Assembly: GCA_009760855.2 (NCBI GenBank)
Contig: WPIO01000015.1
Span: forward strand, 5,011,501 to 5,075,500
Length of the DNA stretch: 64,000 nt
Source: Cristatella mucedo
Lineage: Eukaryota; Bryozoa; Phylactolaemata; Cristatellidae
Reading direction: 5' to 3'
Shown: in pieces, positions 25,401 through 36,780 of the stretch
How the letters are laid out: each line of letters starts with the position of its first letter
Numbering within the stretch: position 1 is the stretch's first letter
Program-made: the position numbers and the translations under genes
The notes under the pieces: model-generated
Databases searched by the model: none
What the model was told of the DNA's origin: nothing
The model's input: the letters and a program-made list of their open reading frames with translations, nothing else

Positions 25401-27160
25401 AACTAAGCTGGAATGCTATGCTATGCCTCGACATGCTGTTGCTTGTCAAGACGAAAACAATCTTGTAACGACCTACAGTGCGAAAGAATATGAGCGCTAA
25501 AAGGTTCTAGGAAATTGGCAAATTGCATCTTCTTTAGTAGGTGTCACTAAATGGGTTAATCACATGAGTCCATTCGGTTGTGATTTCAGCTGATTTGGTT
25601 ACCTTTTCTGCACTTAATGACCAAGTAACAGACCGATGACTCTCCTGTAGAGATTAATTGTCAGTAAAGATGTATATAGTTGTTCGACTGAAGCTTAACA
25701 GAGTGCGAGCAGCCGAAAAAAATGTACTATGAATGGCAAGCATATCTTGGCCTACATACATTTCGATGCCAATAAAGATGTCCACACGATTTAACTAGTA
25801 AAGCTCTCTGCTAATTCACAGGCACTGCTACAGCGAGCTGTGATGCGAAGCTGATGATAAGGAGGAGTTTGCAAATACTTCTGCCTTACTTTCTATTTGA
25901 GGCTCGTGTGCTGGGCAGGACGAAAACCGACATGCACTTCGGATACATTTATTAGGCTGATAGATTGCTGGCCGATGGTAGCCTCACGTTCAAGAGGGTT
26001 TGGTGTAATGGTAGCATTCCCAAACAGCCACCTTTCGCAGGAAACATAATGCTGATTGTAGAGGAGTCAATTGTTTGGCAAGAGATGATTTACACGATAG
26101 CCTTTGATTCGTTGCAAAGACAGCGAATACATTCCTTTATTTATTTAAAGGAGTGAGAGCTTTAAGGCTAACTAGACCCTTGCTATTCACGTTAGCTAAA
26201 ACCGAAAGGAGGTACACTGGTTGCTGGACAAGATCCGTCGTCAAGCAGAGCTACTAGTAACAGGCAGTTTCCTCAGTTCATGTTGAAAACAGGCTTCTCT
26301 GATATGGACTTGGAGTTTTCCTATCGACTTTTGTTTAAAAACGGACTGCGTTCGTAGTTTATACACGATTGAATGCAAGAGCATTGCCTAACAATATTTT
26401 GTCCTGAAACAAATACCTGGAAGACGCTTTTAACGGTAATTGCTGCTGCTTGTGGAGGCAATACTGGATCACCTGCTTGTACACTTAATACAAACGTTAG
26501 AATTCAATGTAAACTTGCTAAATTGTGGGCTTACTTGAACCGGGATACTGCATTTTAATTTAGCCATGCGTATTTTGCATCTAGCCGTGAATTCTGTAAA
26601 TCGAGGCTAGTGAGTGTCCAGCCCGAGCACTCACGCCCTCCTAATCGGTGCGAAGCTATGAAGACAGGCTTATCTTTTGCAAACGTTGGTTCCTTTTAGC
26701 AGACCTTTTCGCAAATGCGTCCAGCTGTTAGTGCATGGTGGCATTTTACCCGTTTTTTCATATGAATCGTTTAGCTGTTCCTGGTACAATTGTTTATTAA
26801 TTGGGAGGCAATACCGTTTTTTCGTAATTTCCTAAAGTCTGCAACTCTTAGTGGACTGATGCCATGACTTCCTGAGGTTTGAAAACTTTGAGGAAGCTAC
26901 ATTGTCTATTTGACAATTGCAGCATTTATTAGTTCTTTGTGACTTGTCCTTGGAGTACAAACACTGTGCTTGCTGCCACTAACGTAATTTTAAGTGAAGT
27001 GGCTATAGGCGTTACTTCCAGCATTGCCATTCTTGTTGACATTGTGCTTTTTAGCACTGACTGTTGCATCTCGCTTTCGTAACTGCAAATTTACAGCACC
27101 TAGGATAATATTAGGTTCACGTGGTTGGTATACAAGTATGATGTTGTATGTATTCTCATT
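25400..27160 (+). repeat. Module delta, inverted relative to the 39-45 kb copies
   Basis: The reverse complement of this block matches 39,300-40,920, 41,700-43,330 and 43,530-45,270. A segment at about 26,960-27,070 reads AATNVILSEVAIGVTSSIA in the plus strand. The corresponding minus-strand segments near 39,430-39,510 (GATNVILSHVTVGVTTSIAI) and 41,850-41,960 (TNVILGAVTVSLTSSFAI) keep the same frame, so a hydrophobic exon is plausible. Family unknown. Confidence 0.55.
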
Positions 27161-27619
27161 TTCAGATAACCGCCTGATCTACCAGTATAGTTTCGTATAA
27201 GGGTGGAAGAGCCTTAAAGACTACCAGCAAATCTAGCAGCGTTTGTAAATGATCTGATATACTAAGAGTCCAACCCACGACCCCAGGATTGAGGATGGGA
27301 AAAGCTGTTGCCTGATCCAATAAGCGATTACAGCACATATAAAATATAACCAATGGCTGGCCAAGAATGTCGTTATCCGGCATTATTATACTACAATAAA
27401 CCCAATACTTCAAGCTTTTGCCTAGGTGTTGCTGGGAATTTCATGAGCTGAGAGCTCTAATTGCTGCTGGTTGATTATCAACGGATATGGAGTTAAGTTT
27501 ATAAGCTGACCCACAAGTTGATGCACAACGTTCGCAGCGGGAGGAATCCTCAGATTGAGATGAGCTGCTGTACCAGTTTAAGCCTCCTCATGTCGACTGA
27601 TCGCGTATGAAAATGCAAT
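27161..27619. other. No gene supported
   Basis: Only an 83-codon minus-strand ORF (27,162-27,413) without a recognisable motif. Confidence 0.35.
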
Positions 27620-27940
27620 CGCTGTTTCCGTTCTTAGCTAAACAACCTTCGGCTACAGTTGCTTTCACTCAGCGGGTCGTAGACACTGGAACTCGCCTCA
27701 ACGATTCTTAAGTAACGACAACTGATGTAACACTGTGCCCACTGCTGGGTATCTTTTTCAGCTTCCTAAGCTGCTACTTCCATGTAACTCACTGCCTCTC
27801 CTGCTCTTGTGATTCAACTATGCTTCCCACTTTCTCTTTGTTGGGTGAGATGAATTCTGTTGACTATCGAATACGTACGGAAGGCTACGTATATTCCGAA
27901 GTGTATCTGCACACTGTCTTACAGTGGTCACGAAGTTACA
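27620..27940 (+). mobile_element. LINE-B 3' fragment
   Basis: Carries the diverged end of the LINE-B reverse transcriptase and the 3' UTR (CTTCCCACTTTCTCTTTGTT at about 27,822). Confidence 0.6.
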
Positions 27941-28099
27941 TGCAGAAAAAAATTCAATTCCCTGACGTCACTGACAGGTATATTGGACGATAGGACGATC
28001 GTGATAGGACGTTACTGATAGGTGCATGGCTTCCTTAGTAGTGATTCCAAAATTCCTGGAGGGACATTGGCATGTGTGAGCAAGCAAGAAGTACAACCT

Positions 28100-28380
28100 G
28101 CTGTTGCTGCTTCAACAATAATCGTTTATTGTTCCACTTAAAGCTCTGGTTTTTAATGAATATCCAACAAGAAGGAACATATATTTCAAATGCAGACTTG
28201 CTTTTTTAAATTTGTAAATCGCTGATGTTACATTTATAGTCCAGATATTACAATTTGAACGATCTTAAGTTAAAATATGACCCTTAAATCTAACTTACCA
28301 AGTGGAAGCATTAAGACGTAGTATTTATAATTAAAGTAGCATACAAACGCTTGTATGGCCACACTTTACATGCAATTACT
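28100..28380. repeat. Module epsilon, copy 1
   Basis: TAAAGCTCTGGTTTTTAATG and following sequence match 40,940-41,290 in the same orientation, and 33,930-34,190 and 37,990-38,400 as reverse complement. Confidence 0.5.
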
Positions 28381-29879
28381 TGTTGAAAAAAAAATTATTC
28401 CGCTCAAGTTCTATAGAGCTTTCGTTCCTTCCATGCCTATGTTTTCTGATATTTGTCATTAACATTTCTGCAATTAAGCGAATACGCATTGAGATTATTT
28501 AAATGGTGAGAGTTTATGTGTGATGAATAACATCCGTTAGGGTTTTCTAAATTAAAATGATGTCTGGAAGCTGACGGGAATGGCTGAGCTGATAGAGGAA
28601 CCACAATATATGACAATGTGGGCTCTGAGGTATTGGCAGGATCTGCAGGCTGATCATACACGTGCCAAATGATCGTTTGCAGAAGGACAGCAGCAGTTTT
28701 ACGACTGCATCTATCCCTACTGGGTATTGATCATCACCACTTGCTTAGATGCGACGGTAGACTTCCAGAAAAATGATGAGTGTCCACGACAAGGTATGAC
28801 AGCATACTAGCGGTTCAACATGTTGGACCTTCAATTCTCATGAGAACGTTTTTCTTCTATTACCGGCTCAGGGTACTTCTTTTTGTAAATCTACTACTTA
28901 CGAATTTAAATAGCCAATTCAGAAGCTGGTTTTCTGTCAACTACGTTTAATCAGCATCCTGATGTGAGATTCGTAAAGTAAACGCTAAGGCAATTTTGAT
29001 GTAACAATATTCTATCATTTGGCCGGCTTATTGCAAGACTTCAGTTTCCACACTAATGACTCCAGCATAATCCGTGCTATGAATTCAAAATATGCAGCCA
29101 TTTAGCAAAACCGATTGCTGATTTTCAAAATTAATTATTGATTTGGAGTTGCACTTGACTCATGGTGACATGAGGTTTCTATACTTAAGTATTTGCATCG
29201 AGAAGTATGCAATAGTTCGAGTCTTGAGTTCAGCCTCAACGTGTTTCCGATAAATGAGGTTGATAGTGAGAGTTCTATCGTTCACAATATGGGTATATTT
29301 TGGTATCTTCAAAAACGACAATAATGACGTCAAAATGACACTTGATCTGTTGGCCAGTACACGTCGTTTTTATGTAAATTTGGCATATACACAACCCGAA
29401 ACAGTATACTTAACACGCATCGTCACCAAGTATTGCAATTTCATTCTAGTATGCAGTCGTTGAAGATTGAATGCCGAAGATGTTCTTAACAATATCTGGA
29501 ACAACTGTTTTGGGATAAATTTAAACCTCAAAATATGCTTATCTACTGCCACGGAAGAATAAAATGAGACTATTCCTCTACTATACATGCAGCGTTTCCC
29601 TGCACATCATTACTGAGTACCTTCTCACCATTCGCTTGCATTTATTAAACGCAAAATCACTAAGCAATATATTTGCATTTTAAGTATGAGCACTATATTT
29701 TTGAGTACCCAAAGCAAACTGAGTCGTGCAAATGATCAACAACCAAACGGTTTGGTTTGCTCACATTATTCACACACAGCCTAGAAAAATGTAGCTCTTT
29801 TAGCCTGCAATCCATGTATGTCGTGTAAAATTGATTTCTTCACTTTAAAGCCAAATGTAAAGTGTTTTAAACTAAACCA
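28381..29879. other. No gene supported
   Basis: AT-rich, with ORFs of 69-74 codons on either strand and no motifs. Weak similarity to the 35.9-36.1 kb region suggests it belongs to the duplicated mosaic. Confidence 0.35.
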
Positions 29880-30500
29880 ATAGCCATATTGATAATTTAA
29901 GTGCATTCTGCAACATCATAAAAAATTACGTTCCAGATTTCAGAGCATCACTGAAATACTTATGATTTAATTTAGGAAAATCATGAATAATGGAATATAT
30001 CCCGTCATAAAGCATTATGGACCCTCAGATGTGTGTCACTGTGTGCAACCGCGTTGAACACATTATATGCTGCTTTATCAGCAACATGAGTGGCTACACT
30101 GACAAATTGTGCTGCTCCATGCACACGTGTTGCACCTGTATCTACGGCTGCTCCAATCAGAGGTGCCACTAATGAAGCAAAGGCATCAAGCAGGTGTCGT
30201 TTGCAGTATTGATACTCTACAATATTGAATCATCGTTTTCGAGTTGACTCAGAGCTAGCTGTGGACGTAAATAGTCGAGTAAATGACGATGGCAAAATAT
30301 TTACTTGTATAGGCTCGAGTGAGTTCTTCGAGGGCTTCACTACTAACCTGGACATCATGTCTTCATTCCTGAAAATATAGTATGCAAAATGTACTTGTAA
30401 CTATGTAGTCAAATCCCAGTGTTCTCAGAAAACGTACTGAACAATCTATTAAACGGTTAGAGACTCATCGGACTTATCTAATCTGTAAAAGAGAATGGAC
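29880..30500 (-). repeat. Module gamma, copy 3, with exon remnants
   Basis: On the minus strand a segment bounded by TATATTTTCAG and CAAGTAAAT near 30,300-30,370 encodes DVQVSSEALEELT. It is followed (30,050-30,230) by a segment with APLIGAAVDTGAT and VATHVADKAAYNV. The equivalents in copy 4 are APLVGTAIRGGAA and AATNVVDNVAYKV. Confidence 0.55.
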
Positions 30501-31154
30501 ACGAACACTGGTGCAGCTACTAGCTTCATCGATTCTAAAACGAGCAGCCCAAATGTGAGAACAGAGATCTGTAGGATTGACATACAACCATTAACTTAGT
30601 GATGAATAAAAAAATGAGGAAAATCAATATATTTAGTTGATTTTAGGTCCGTCTAACTTTTAGCAACCGAATTGAGGTGCATAATTCTTTGGGATTATTG
30701 TTATAGTTATTATCATTACCATTACTGGGTTATTATTAGTAATTATTTTTGATCTTGCTGAAGATTAAAATTAATACGTTGAAATATTTCATTCTGTAGT
30801 TTACATATCTTCAGTGGTAAAAGCGAAGTTCAGCTATGCAATACGTTTTACTGAAATACTTGGTGCCGCCTTTTTTAGAAGCTTGCTCCTAAACTTCTTT
30901 CCATAAAACTTAGGATAGAGCTCAAAGTTAAAATTGTCATGTAAGCTCGGAAGAAATGTAGCAAATCAACAGATATCATATATTGCATTTAGGCTGTATG
31001 AGGAACGTATCAATGATAGGTTCAATCTGTTCTTGGTTGCGACGTGTTTCGCTTACTACTTGATTCGTAGCTGCACGTGCTTATATATCTTGCAGTAGCC
31101 TGTAGTCCAAGAAATGCTGGATATGCGGTTCATTGTGGTGAATCGATCGTCACT

Positions 31155-31360
31155 GCTAATAGTAATATTAATACTAATAGTAATGCACTTGATAAAGCAC
31201 CCTGATACAACTCAATCTCTTTCTAGGAGTTTTACATTTGCTGCAAAGGAAAAAACAATTCAATCTCGAAAAATAACATTCTTGACAGACAACGTGAATT
31301 CCAAGGTTAATGGTGACATCCACAGGGTCAGCATGCAAATATGGTTAGTAGAAGCCTGCA
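31155..31360 (-). mobile_element. L2-A 3' UTR fragment
   Basis: GCACTTGATAAAGCACCCTG at about 31,183 and CAGGGTCAGCATGCAAATAT at about 31,323 match the L2-A 3' end in minus orientation. The AAT-type tail is at 31,155-31,180. Confidence 0.8.
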
Positions 31361-31379
31361 AATTGTCGTATTCGACAGC

Positions 31380-32240
31380 TGCCTCATTTTCAAAAGCTTT
31401 ATTCAGAAGACTGCCTCTACAGCTAGCCATCACATCCGATCCCTATCCAAGATTAGGAGCTGTGTCCCACAGTGGCTTGTAAAAAATTAAACTAGCTCTC
31501 GAGTTCTGTCTCGGCTTGATTTTTGTAATTCCTTTTTGGCTGGGCTGCCAAATAAAGCTATTATGCCACTACAGCAGACCATGAATATGGCTGCAAGTCT
31601 AGTCATCAAGTCCCATGAGTTTTAGCACGTGTCTCCTTTGCTGAAAAAGCTAGGATGGTTGCCGGTTGAGCAAATAATACAGTGCAAAGTTCTAAAGCTG
31701 ACTCAATAATCACGCCACGGCTTGGCTCCTTCATACCTAGGTGAACTGCTGCATCACTTTTAGCCTTTTTTGCGCCCTCTGGTACTGTGTGGACAATAAA
31801 TTAGCTGTCAGCTTACTCAGCATAAATACGGCTGGCGACAAGAAGCTTTAGCTCTGCAGGTCCTAGACTGTGAGAATCGCTTCCACAATTTCTGCGTATC
31901 GACAAATAATATCCTACTACCGAGTAATGTGCGTCCCTTTCAGCGGTCCTGAGCTGCAACTGCTATGCAACTCACTATCTCTACTACTCCCCCGACTCAG
32001 CTATGCTTCCCACTTTCTCTTTATGAGTGAGACGACGTTTGTTGGCTACCAAATGTAAAGCGCCTAGAAACAGATTAAGTTCTCTGAGGGCGCTTTATCA
32101 AGTGCAATATTATTATTATTATTATTATCGAATGCATACCAAAAGCCGCATAGGCTCTGAGTGTGCTATACAAATCTCTCTTGTGTTACACTGACATGGT
32201 CTGTATGACTTTGTGGAGTAACGGAAGGAAATTCATTACA
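31380..32240 (+). mobile_element. LINE-B copy with partial reverse transcriptase
   Basis: The plus strand encodes the C-terminal part of a LINE reverse transcriptase: VLSRLDFCNSFLAGLPNKAI at about 31,507-31,566, then KKLGWLPVEQ at about 31,650, and the 3' UTR to about 32,230. It is interrupted by an L2-A end at 32,055-32,128. Stops and frameshifts mark it as dead. Confidence 0.75.
32055..32128 (+). mobile_element. 74-bp L2-A insertion (hairpin plus tail only) inside LINE-B
   Basis: The LINE-B sequence GGCTACC(A/G)AATG is split. Between the halves lie the complete L2-A terminal hairpin (AAAGCGCC at 32,057 pairing with GGCGCTTT ending at 32,096) and an (ATT)n tail. Flanking AAATG and GAATG may be an imperfect target-site duplication. 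This is an extreme 5' truncation. Confidence 0.85.
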
Positions 32241-32242
32241 TT

Positions 32243-32340
32243 ACATTAAATGACATAACATTATATTGCATAACATTATATTACATTGTATTACATTCAC
32301 TACAATACATTGCATTACTTTACATTACATTACATTACAT
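32243..32340. repeat. (ATTAC)n microsatellite
   Basis: Imperfect ATTAC/ATAAC pentamers directly following the LINE-B 3' end, consistent with an expanded LINE-B tail. Confidence 0.85.
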
Positions 32341-32349
32341 AAGCACACG

Positions 32350-32985
32350 AAAGACGAATTACAGGGACCCACTAAATGCCGTCCTAAATAGGCGTGTTTC
32401 TAAGTTCTTCTAAAATCTGGTCTGGTCTGGGGATGATCTGACACAAGTCGGGAAGACGTTCCAGGCTTTGGGAGCATACGAACTAAATGCATGGACTCCA
32501 AAGGATTTGAGGTTTGTACGAGGTATTGGTAGACTATTCGATTCCAATAAGCGGACGGCACGATGCTTGATCTGATGGGGGAGTAGATTGAGAGATTGGA
32601 TGGAGCCAAAGAATAAAGTGACCTAAAAGCGAGCGAAAACACCTTGAAGTCAATCCGTTGCTTGACTGGTAGCAAGTGCTGGTCAGCGAGAAGTGGAGCA
32701 ATGTGTCAACCGTGTCGCTCACGACAGACAAGCATAGCTGGGGAGGTTTGCACGTGCTGCAATCACCTGATCACAATGCCAGTAGGCCATTAAGCAGTAG
32801 GTTGGAGAAGTTAATACGGGATGTCACAAATGCATGGACCAACATAGACGTGGTATCCATACCTAAACAATCCCGAATTGTAGCCATGTTATGTAGCCAA
32901 AAGTAGGCAGATTTGACTGTGGAGCTAATGTGGTCGTTTAACGAGTGGCCACTTTGGAACATGCCGGTATTTTCGAAAACACCAT
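32350..32985 (-). mobile_element. L2-A LINE, 5'-truncated copy
   Basis: Minus-strand ORFs at 32,400-32,675 and 32,771-33,022 encode LPVKQRIDFKVFSLAFRSLY and HSLNDHISSTVKSAYF, the standard L2-A C-terminal segments, in different frames. Confidence 0.85.
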
Positions 32986-33029
32986 ACTGCATCCATATTT
33001 GTGAATGATAGACCTCTTGCAATAAACTT

Positions 33030-33740
33030 CATTGATCATAAAGACGTCGAAGCTGCACACAAGAATTAATCGATTGCGTCCCTCTGACAACAAAGAATGT
33101 AGTCTAAAAGTCGTAGTCCCCAAGAGTCATTTGTAGCTCAAAATCAAGCCTTGTTTTTGAAATTCAGCAATTTGTTGTGTTAAGCGGCAACATCTTCTAA
33201 GTTTACAGCACCAACTACGCCGCATTCTATACTGAGGGAAAATTTAATCTCGCAAACAAATAACCATGTAAGTAAATTTGTTTGAGTTATAAATCTATTT
33301 TAGTTCGCTTTACGATTCGGACAACTGGATGTTAATTAAAAGTGGTTGACCGGAAACAAGCTTTCGAATTGGCTATTTAGATTTCGATAGTAGTAGATTT
33401 ACTTGAAAAAGTAACCTGACATCTGGGCTGCAGAACGAGAGAATAATCAACTTCGTTTATTAAAAGCAATGAACATTGGCGGCAGTTGAAGATAAGTTCT
33501 TCATAAGATTTGTGGGTACGACTTGTTGAACCGCTTGTGGGCTGCCATACGATGTCATTTAAATTAATCATGTTTCTGGAACTCTCCCCCCAAATGTAAC
33601 CTTGTGATAAATATAAGTACCTGGTAGGGATAGGAAATATAAATACTATATTATTATAATTAATATTAAACCGTTGATGTCAAACAACGAAGGATAACTC
33701 TGCTAGTAGATGATCAGCATGCAGATCACACGAATATATG
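33030..33740 (-). repeat. Module alpha, copy 3
   Basis: Diverged copy. On the minus strand TTCTCTCGTTCTGCAG near 33,430-33,445 preserves the conserved acceptor-like tract seen in copies 1, 2 and 4. Confidence 0.5.
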
Positions 33741-33929
33741 TCAGATCAAACGTTGTCATATATAACGGATCTTCTATCAGCCTAGCCACACCCGGCAAAT
33801 CCGAGTCATCGCTATACATCAGAAAAACTTAACTGGCGTTATTCAATAAGCATCAATCTCTTGCCATTTAAATAATCTCAACGTAGATTCCACCTAATCA
33901 CAGAAAAATGGATGGTAGATTTAAGAAAA

Positions 33930-34190
33930 ACTGAAATAGCGAAAGCCGCGGAGAACCTGTCAGCAATGATCTGTTTCTTTTTGTTCCTTTAATAAGTAGT
34001 GGGAAGTAAAGTGTTGCCGCACATGCGTTTCATATTCACTTTAATAATAAATACAACTGAGTAATTCTGCTGCTTGATAAGTTTGACTTTTACTAGTCAT
34101 TCGTTAGCTTAGGATGGTTCTAATTTGTACGTTCCGAATTCTATTTTGTGTGTAACTTCATGACGCCACGAAAACAGTCTGTGATTATAC
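33930..34190. repeat. Module epsilon, copy 2
   Basis: GGAGAACCTGTCAGCAATGA and following sequence match 38,075-38,270 directly and 41,210-41,260 as reverse complement. Confidence 0.5.
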
Positions 34191-34720
34191 TGCAGCGATT
34201 TCTCTAGTGCTCTTGCAGGCTACATGGTATGCATTCGCTAGCGACCAGACTTCATCTCACCCAACAAAGATACAGTGCAAAGAGTAGCTGAGTGGAGATA
34301 GCAGTTGAGGTGGTGATCTACATGGAAGTATTAGCATAAGATTCTGGAAAGGATGTGCCATATTCGGCACCATTGAAGTAGTTTCGGTTATTTAAGCATT
34401 GTTAAAGAGAGTTTAAGTGGCCGGATACTGCTGAATGAAATCATCTGTCGCCAAAGGTTGTCAAGCACAGGAATAGAACAGCTAATGCATTTTCCATACA
34501 CGATTTGACCTCAATGGGGGCGGGGCGGGTCAATCCGGTTCGTTCTGCAGTTCAGGTAAGTCTGAGGACGAACTTCGAGGCACACTTTGTACGTCAGCTT
34601 AGAAACTTCTCTCTATATCCTTGATCAACCATCAGTATTGGCTCTCTCAGGTCGTGAAATGCTAAGCAAAAAATATGTCATAGCTCTAAGTATCGTTTTT
34701 ATCGTATTATAATACTGCCG
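34190..34720 (-). mobile_element. LINE-B copy, diverged
   Basis: Reading minus, GGTGAGATGAAGTCTGGTCG-type sequence near 34,230-34,265 and the reverse transcriptase end region upstream of it. It aligns with 38,580-39,130 over its whole length, including the right flank, so one of the two arose by segmental duplication rather than by transposition. Confidence 0.6.
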
Positions 34721-34764
34721 AATTACCTACACTCTTTGCCAGCAGCTAGTGATGTTATTGGTCA

Positions 34765-34850
34765 GCCGTAATTGCCCTCTAGGTCAAGTGGTAGCTTTCT
34801 GAAACTTGGTCCGGTGGTGGTGGGTTCGACTCCTGACGTAGAAGATTATT
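34765..34850 (+). mobile_element. tRNA-derived SINE (SINE-2)
   Basis: A box-A-like TAGGTCAAGTGG at 34,780-34,791 and a consensus box B GGTTCGACTCC at 34,823-34,833, with spacing normal for a tRNA-type internal promoter. The acceptor stem does not close properly and the body continues into non-tRNA sequence, so it is a SINE head or tRNA relic rather than a working tRNA gene. A decayed copy lies at 39,150-39,230. Confidence 0.6.
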
Positions 34851-34964
34851 TGTGACGTGATTGCGATGCACAATGTAGGCTTTACTACTATACAGGGAAA
34901 GCTCACGTTCTCTTTCGTCCCTTCGAGCACAATTAAAATTGAATACAGTAATATAGTATAATAT

Positions 34965-35090
34965 AATTCGTTTATATCGCGCCCCAAGAGAATTTAATAT
35001 ATATTCAGGCGCTTCACATATGCCACCTTGCTCGAGCCCGCTACCTCAGTCTGACCTTGGTCGGGGCGAGCACCTTAACTGCTAGGCCAA
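34965..35090 (-). mobile_element. tRNA-derived SINE (SINE-1) with L2-like 3' hairpin
   Basis: On the minus strand: box A TGGCCTAGCAGTTAAGG (35,073-35,089), box-B-like GGGCTCGAGCA (35,031-35,041), a short body, then GAAGCGCC (near 35,010) pairing with GGGGCGCG (near 34,983). The hairpin ends and the CATATGTGAAGCGCC context match the terminal part of L2-A, as expected for a SINE mobilised by that LINE. Confidence 0.7.
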
Positions 35091-35129
35091 ACCAGAATAC
35101 AGGAGCTATGTTCGACTGTTGACGATCAC

Positions 35130-35900
35130 ACGACTGCTGAATGTACTCTTACAGTAGCACTCTAGTTGAGGCAGCCTCTGATTTTGGCAACTTTTCTATT
35201 TGGGTCCTTCGACAAATAATGGATGACAGTTATCATCTCGTAGTAAAGCTGAGCTGCTAAGTGATGGGATAAGTCGCTCAAGGAAGGTGGTCTTCAGAAA
35301 CATTGATAATCAGTATGGTCTACTTCAACTGTAAGGGAGAAATCGAAGAGTCCAGAACAAACCAGAAAGTCTGCTGTTATACTAGGGTAGAGCACAGAAG
35401 AGATATCATCTAACAAGAGGAGTGTAATTACTCGCCAGCCAAGGTGCGTTGATAACTGCAATTAGAATGGTAAAGCATTTTATGAAAAAATGATGTTCTG
35501 CTTCTTTTATAAAGTCGATTAAATCGGTTATATACATGAGTCCATTACCCTGTAATTTCAAGATATTAAAATCTGACTCATACGTAGGAGGAGACTAACA
35601 AACCAAAGAGTCTTCTGTAGAGACGTATTGCTAGTATTTAGGTGCAACATGTGTCCACATCAGTCCAACGAAGTGCAAACTGCCAGAAAATGCACTGCAC
35701 ATGGTACAACTTGTCTTGGCCTGCTCCTATTTCGCAGCAAATAAAGATTTCAAAATGATTTATGTAACGAATCCCTCTGCGATTTTACGAAAACTGCTAG
35801 TACGATGGCTGCAAAGCAGGAGCTGCAAAATCTTCTTCTTTAATTTATCTGCTGGGCTCATGAACTGGCCAGGATAAAAATCAACATTTAATTAACATAC
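35130..35900 (+). repeat. Module delta, partial plus-orientation copy
   Basis: GCAGCCTCTGATTTTGGCAA near 35,175 and AACAAACCAAAGAGTCTTCT near 35,598 match the beta/delta blocks at 22-25 kb directly, and 40.6-40.9, 43.2-43.3 and 45.2 kb as reverse complement. Confidence 0.5.
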
Positions 35901-36119
35901 CTTTAGTAGGCTGATATTCATATATGATATGCATATAGTAGACAGTATTTTCAGTTTCAGGTATGTGTAATTTATATTTTAAGTACCATAGCACACTGAC
36001 ACGTTAACACTATCACTAACCATCCAGTAAGGTCTGTTCTCGCCATACAGGCAAAGCTTGGTAAGTGTGACTATCTTAGTGTGCATTACTTATCCTCTAT
36101 ATAAAAATGATTTATTAAC

Positions 36120-36780
36120 TTTTAGGCCACATTTAAAGTGCATCTAACTGAACTGATAGCCAACCGGTTGTTTCAGATGCATTCGTTTATGTCAATTTAA
36201 ATTACATCCAAGATTTCCGAGCAGCTCTGAAATACTCATGGTTTATTTGAAGACAATCACAGATACTGGCGTGCATCGCGTCATTACTCACTATTGACCC
36301 TCAGATTTTAACCCTGTATAACAGAGTTTGCAACTTTATATGCGACATTATCAACAACGTTAGTGGCTGCACCGACCAAATGTGCTGCTCCTTGCTCAAG
36401 TGCTGCACCACCCCGTATAGCTGTTCCAACCAGTGGTGCTTCTATTGAGGCGAGGGCAACAAGCAAGAATCTTTTACAATCTTGATACTCTTCAACAATG
36501 AATAATATTTTTTTAGTGGACTCGGAGCAAGCTGTAGACCTTCTTAATCGAGTAAACAGTGATTGCGAAAGATTTACTTGACTAGGCTTAAGTCAGTTCT
36601 TCAAGAGCTTCACTGCTAATCTGGACATCCTGTTTTCAATCCTGCGAAGATATTATCCAACGTGTATTATTCCCATACGGTTGAAACCAAGCGCTCACAA
36701 AAAACGTGCTGAATGATCTAATAAAATGTTTAAGACTCACCTGACTTATTAAAGCTGTAAAAGCTACACACAAAGTGGAC
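36120..36780 (-). repeat. Module gamma, copy 4, best-preserved exon
   Basis: On the minus strand one frame runs about 75 codons to a TAA near 36,318. It includes ILFIVEEYQDCKRFLLVALA, then an Ala/Gly-rich amphipathic part with APLVGTAIRGGAA and AATNVVDNVAYKV. An AG acceptor-like site (GGTCTACAG) and an upstream SEALEELT mini-exon region lie 5' of it. I do not recognise the protein. The repeated GA/AA motifs suggest a membrane-associated helix. Confidence 0.45.

Noticed and set aside
32243-32340. Telomeric or satellite array
   Set aside because: The ATTAC pentamers directly follow a LINE-B 3' end, and short versions of the same tail follow other LINE-B copies.
34765-34850. Functional tRNA gene
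   Set aside because: Boxes A and B are present but the acceptor stem does not pair and no CCA-side discriminator structure is seen. A degraded duplicate at 39.15 kb supports a repeat relic.
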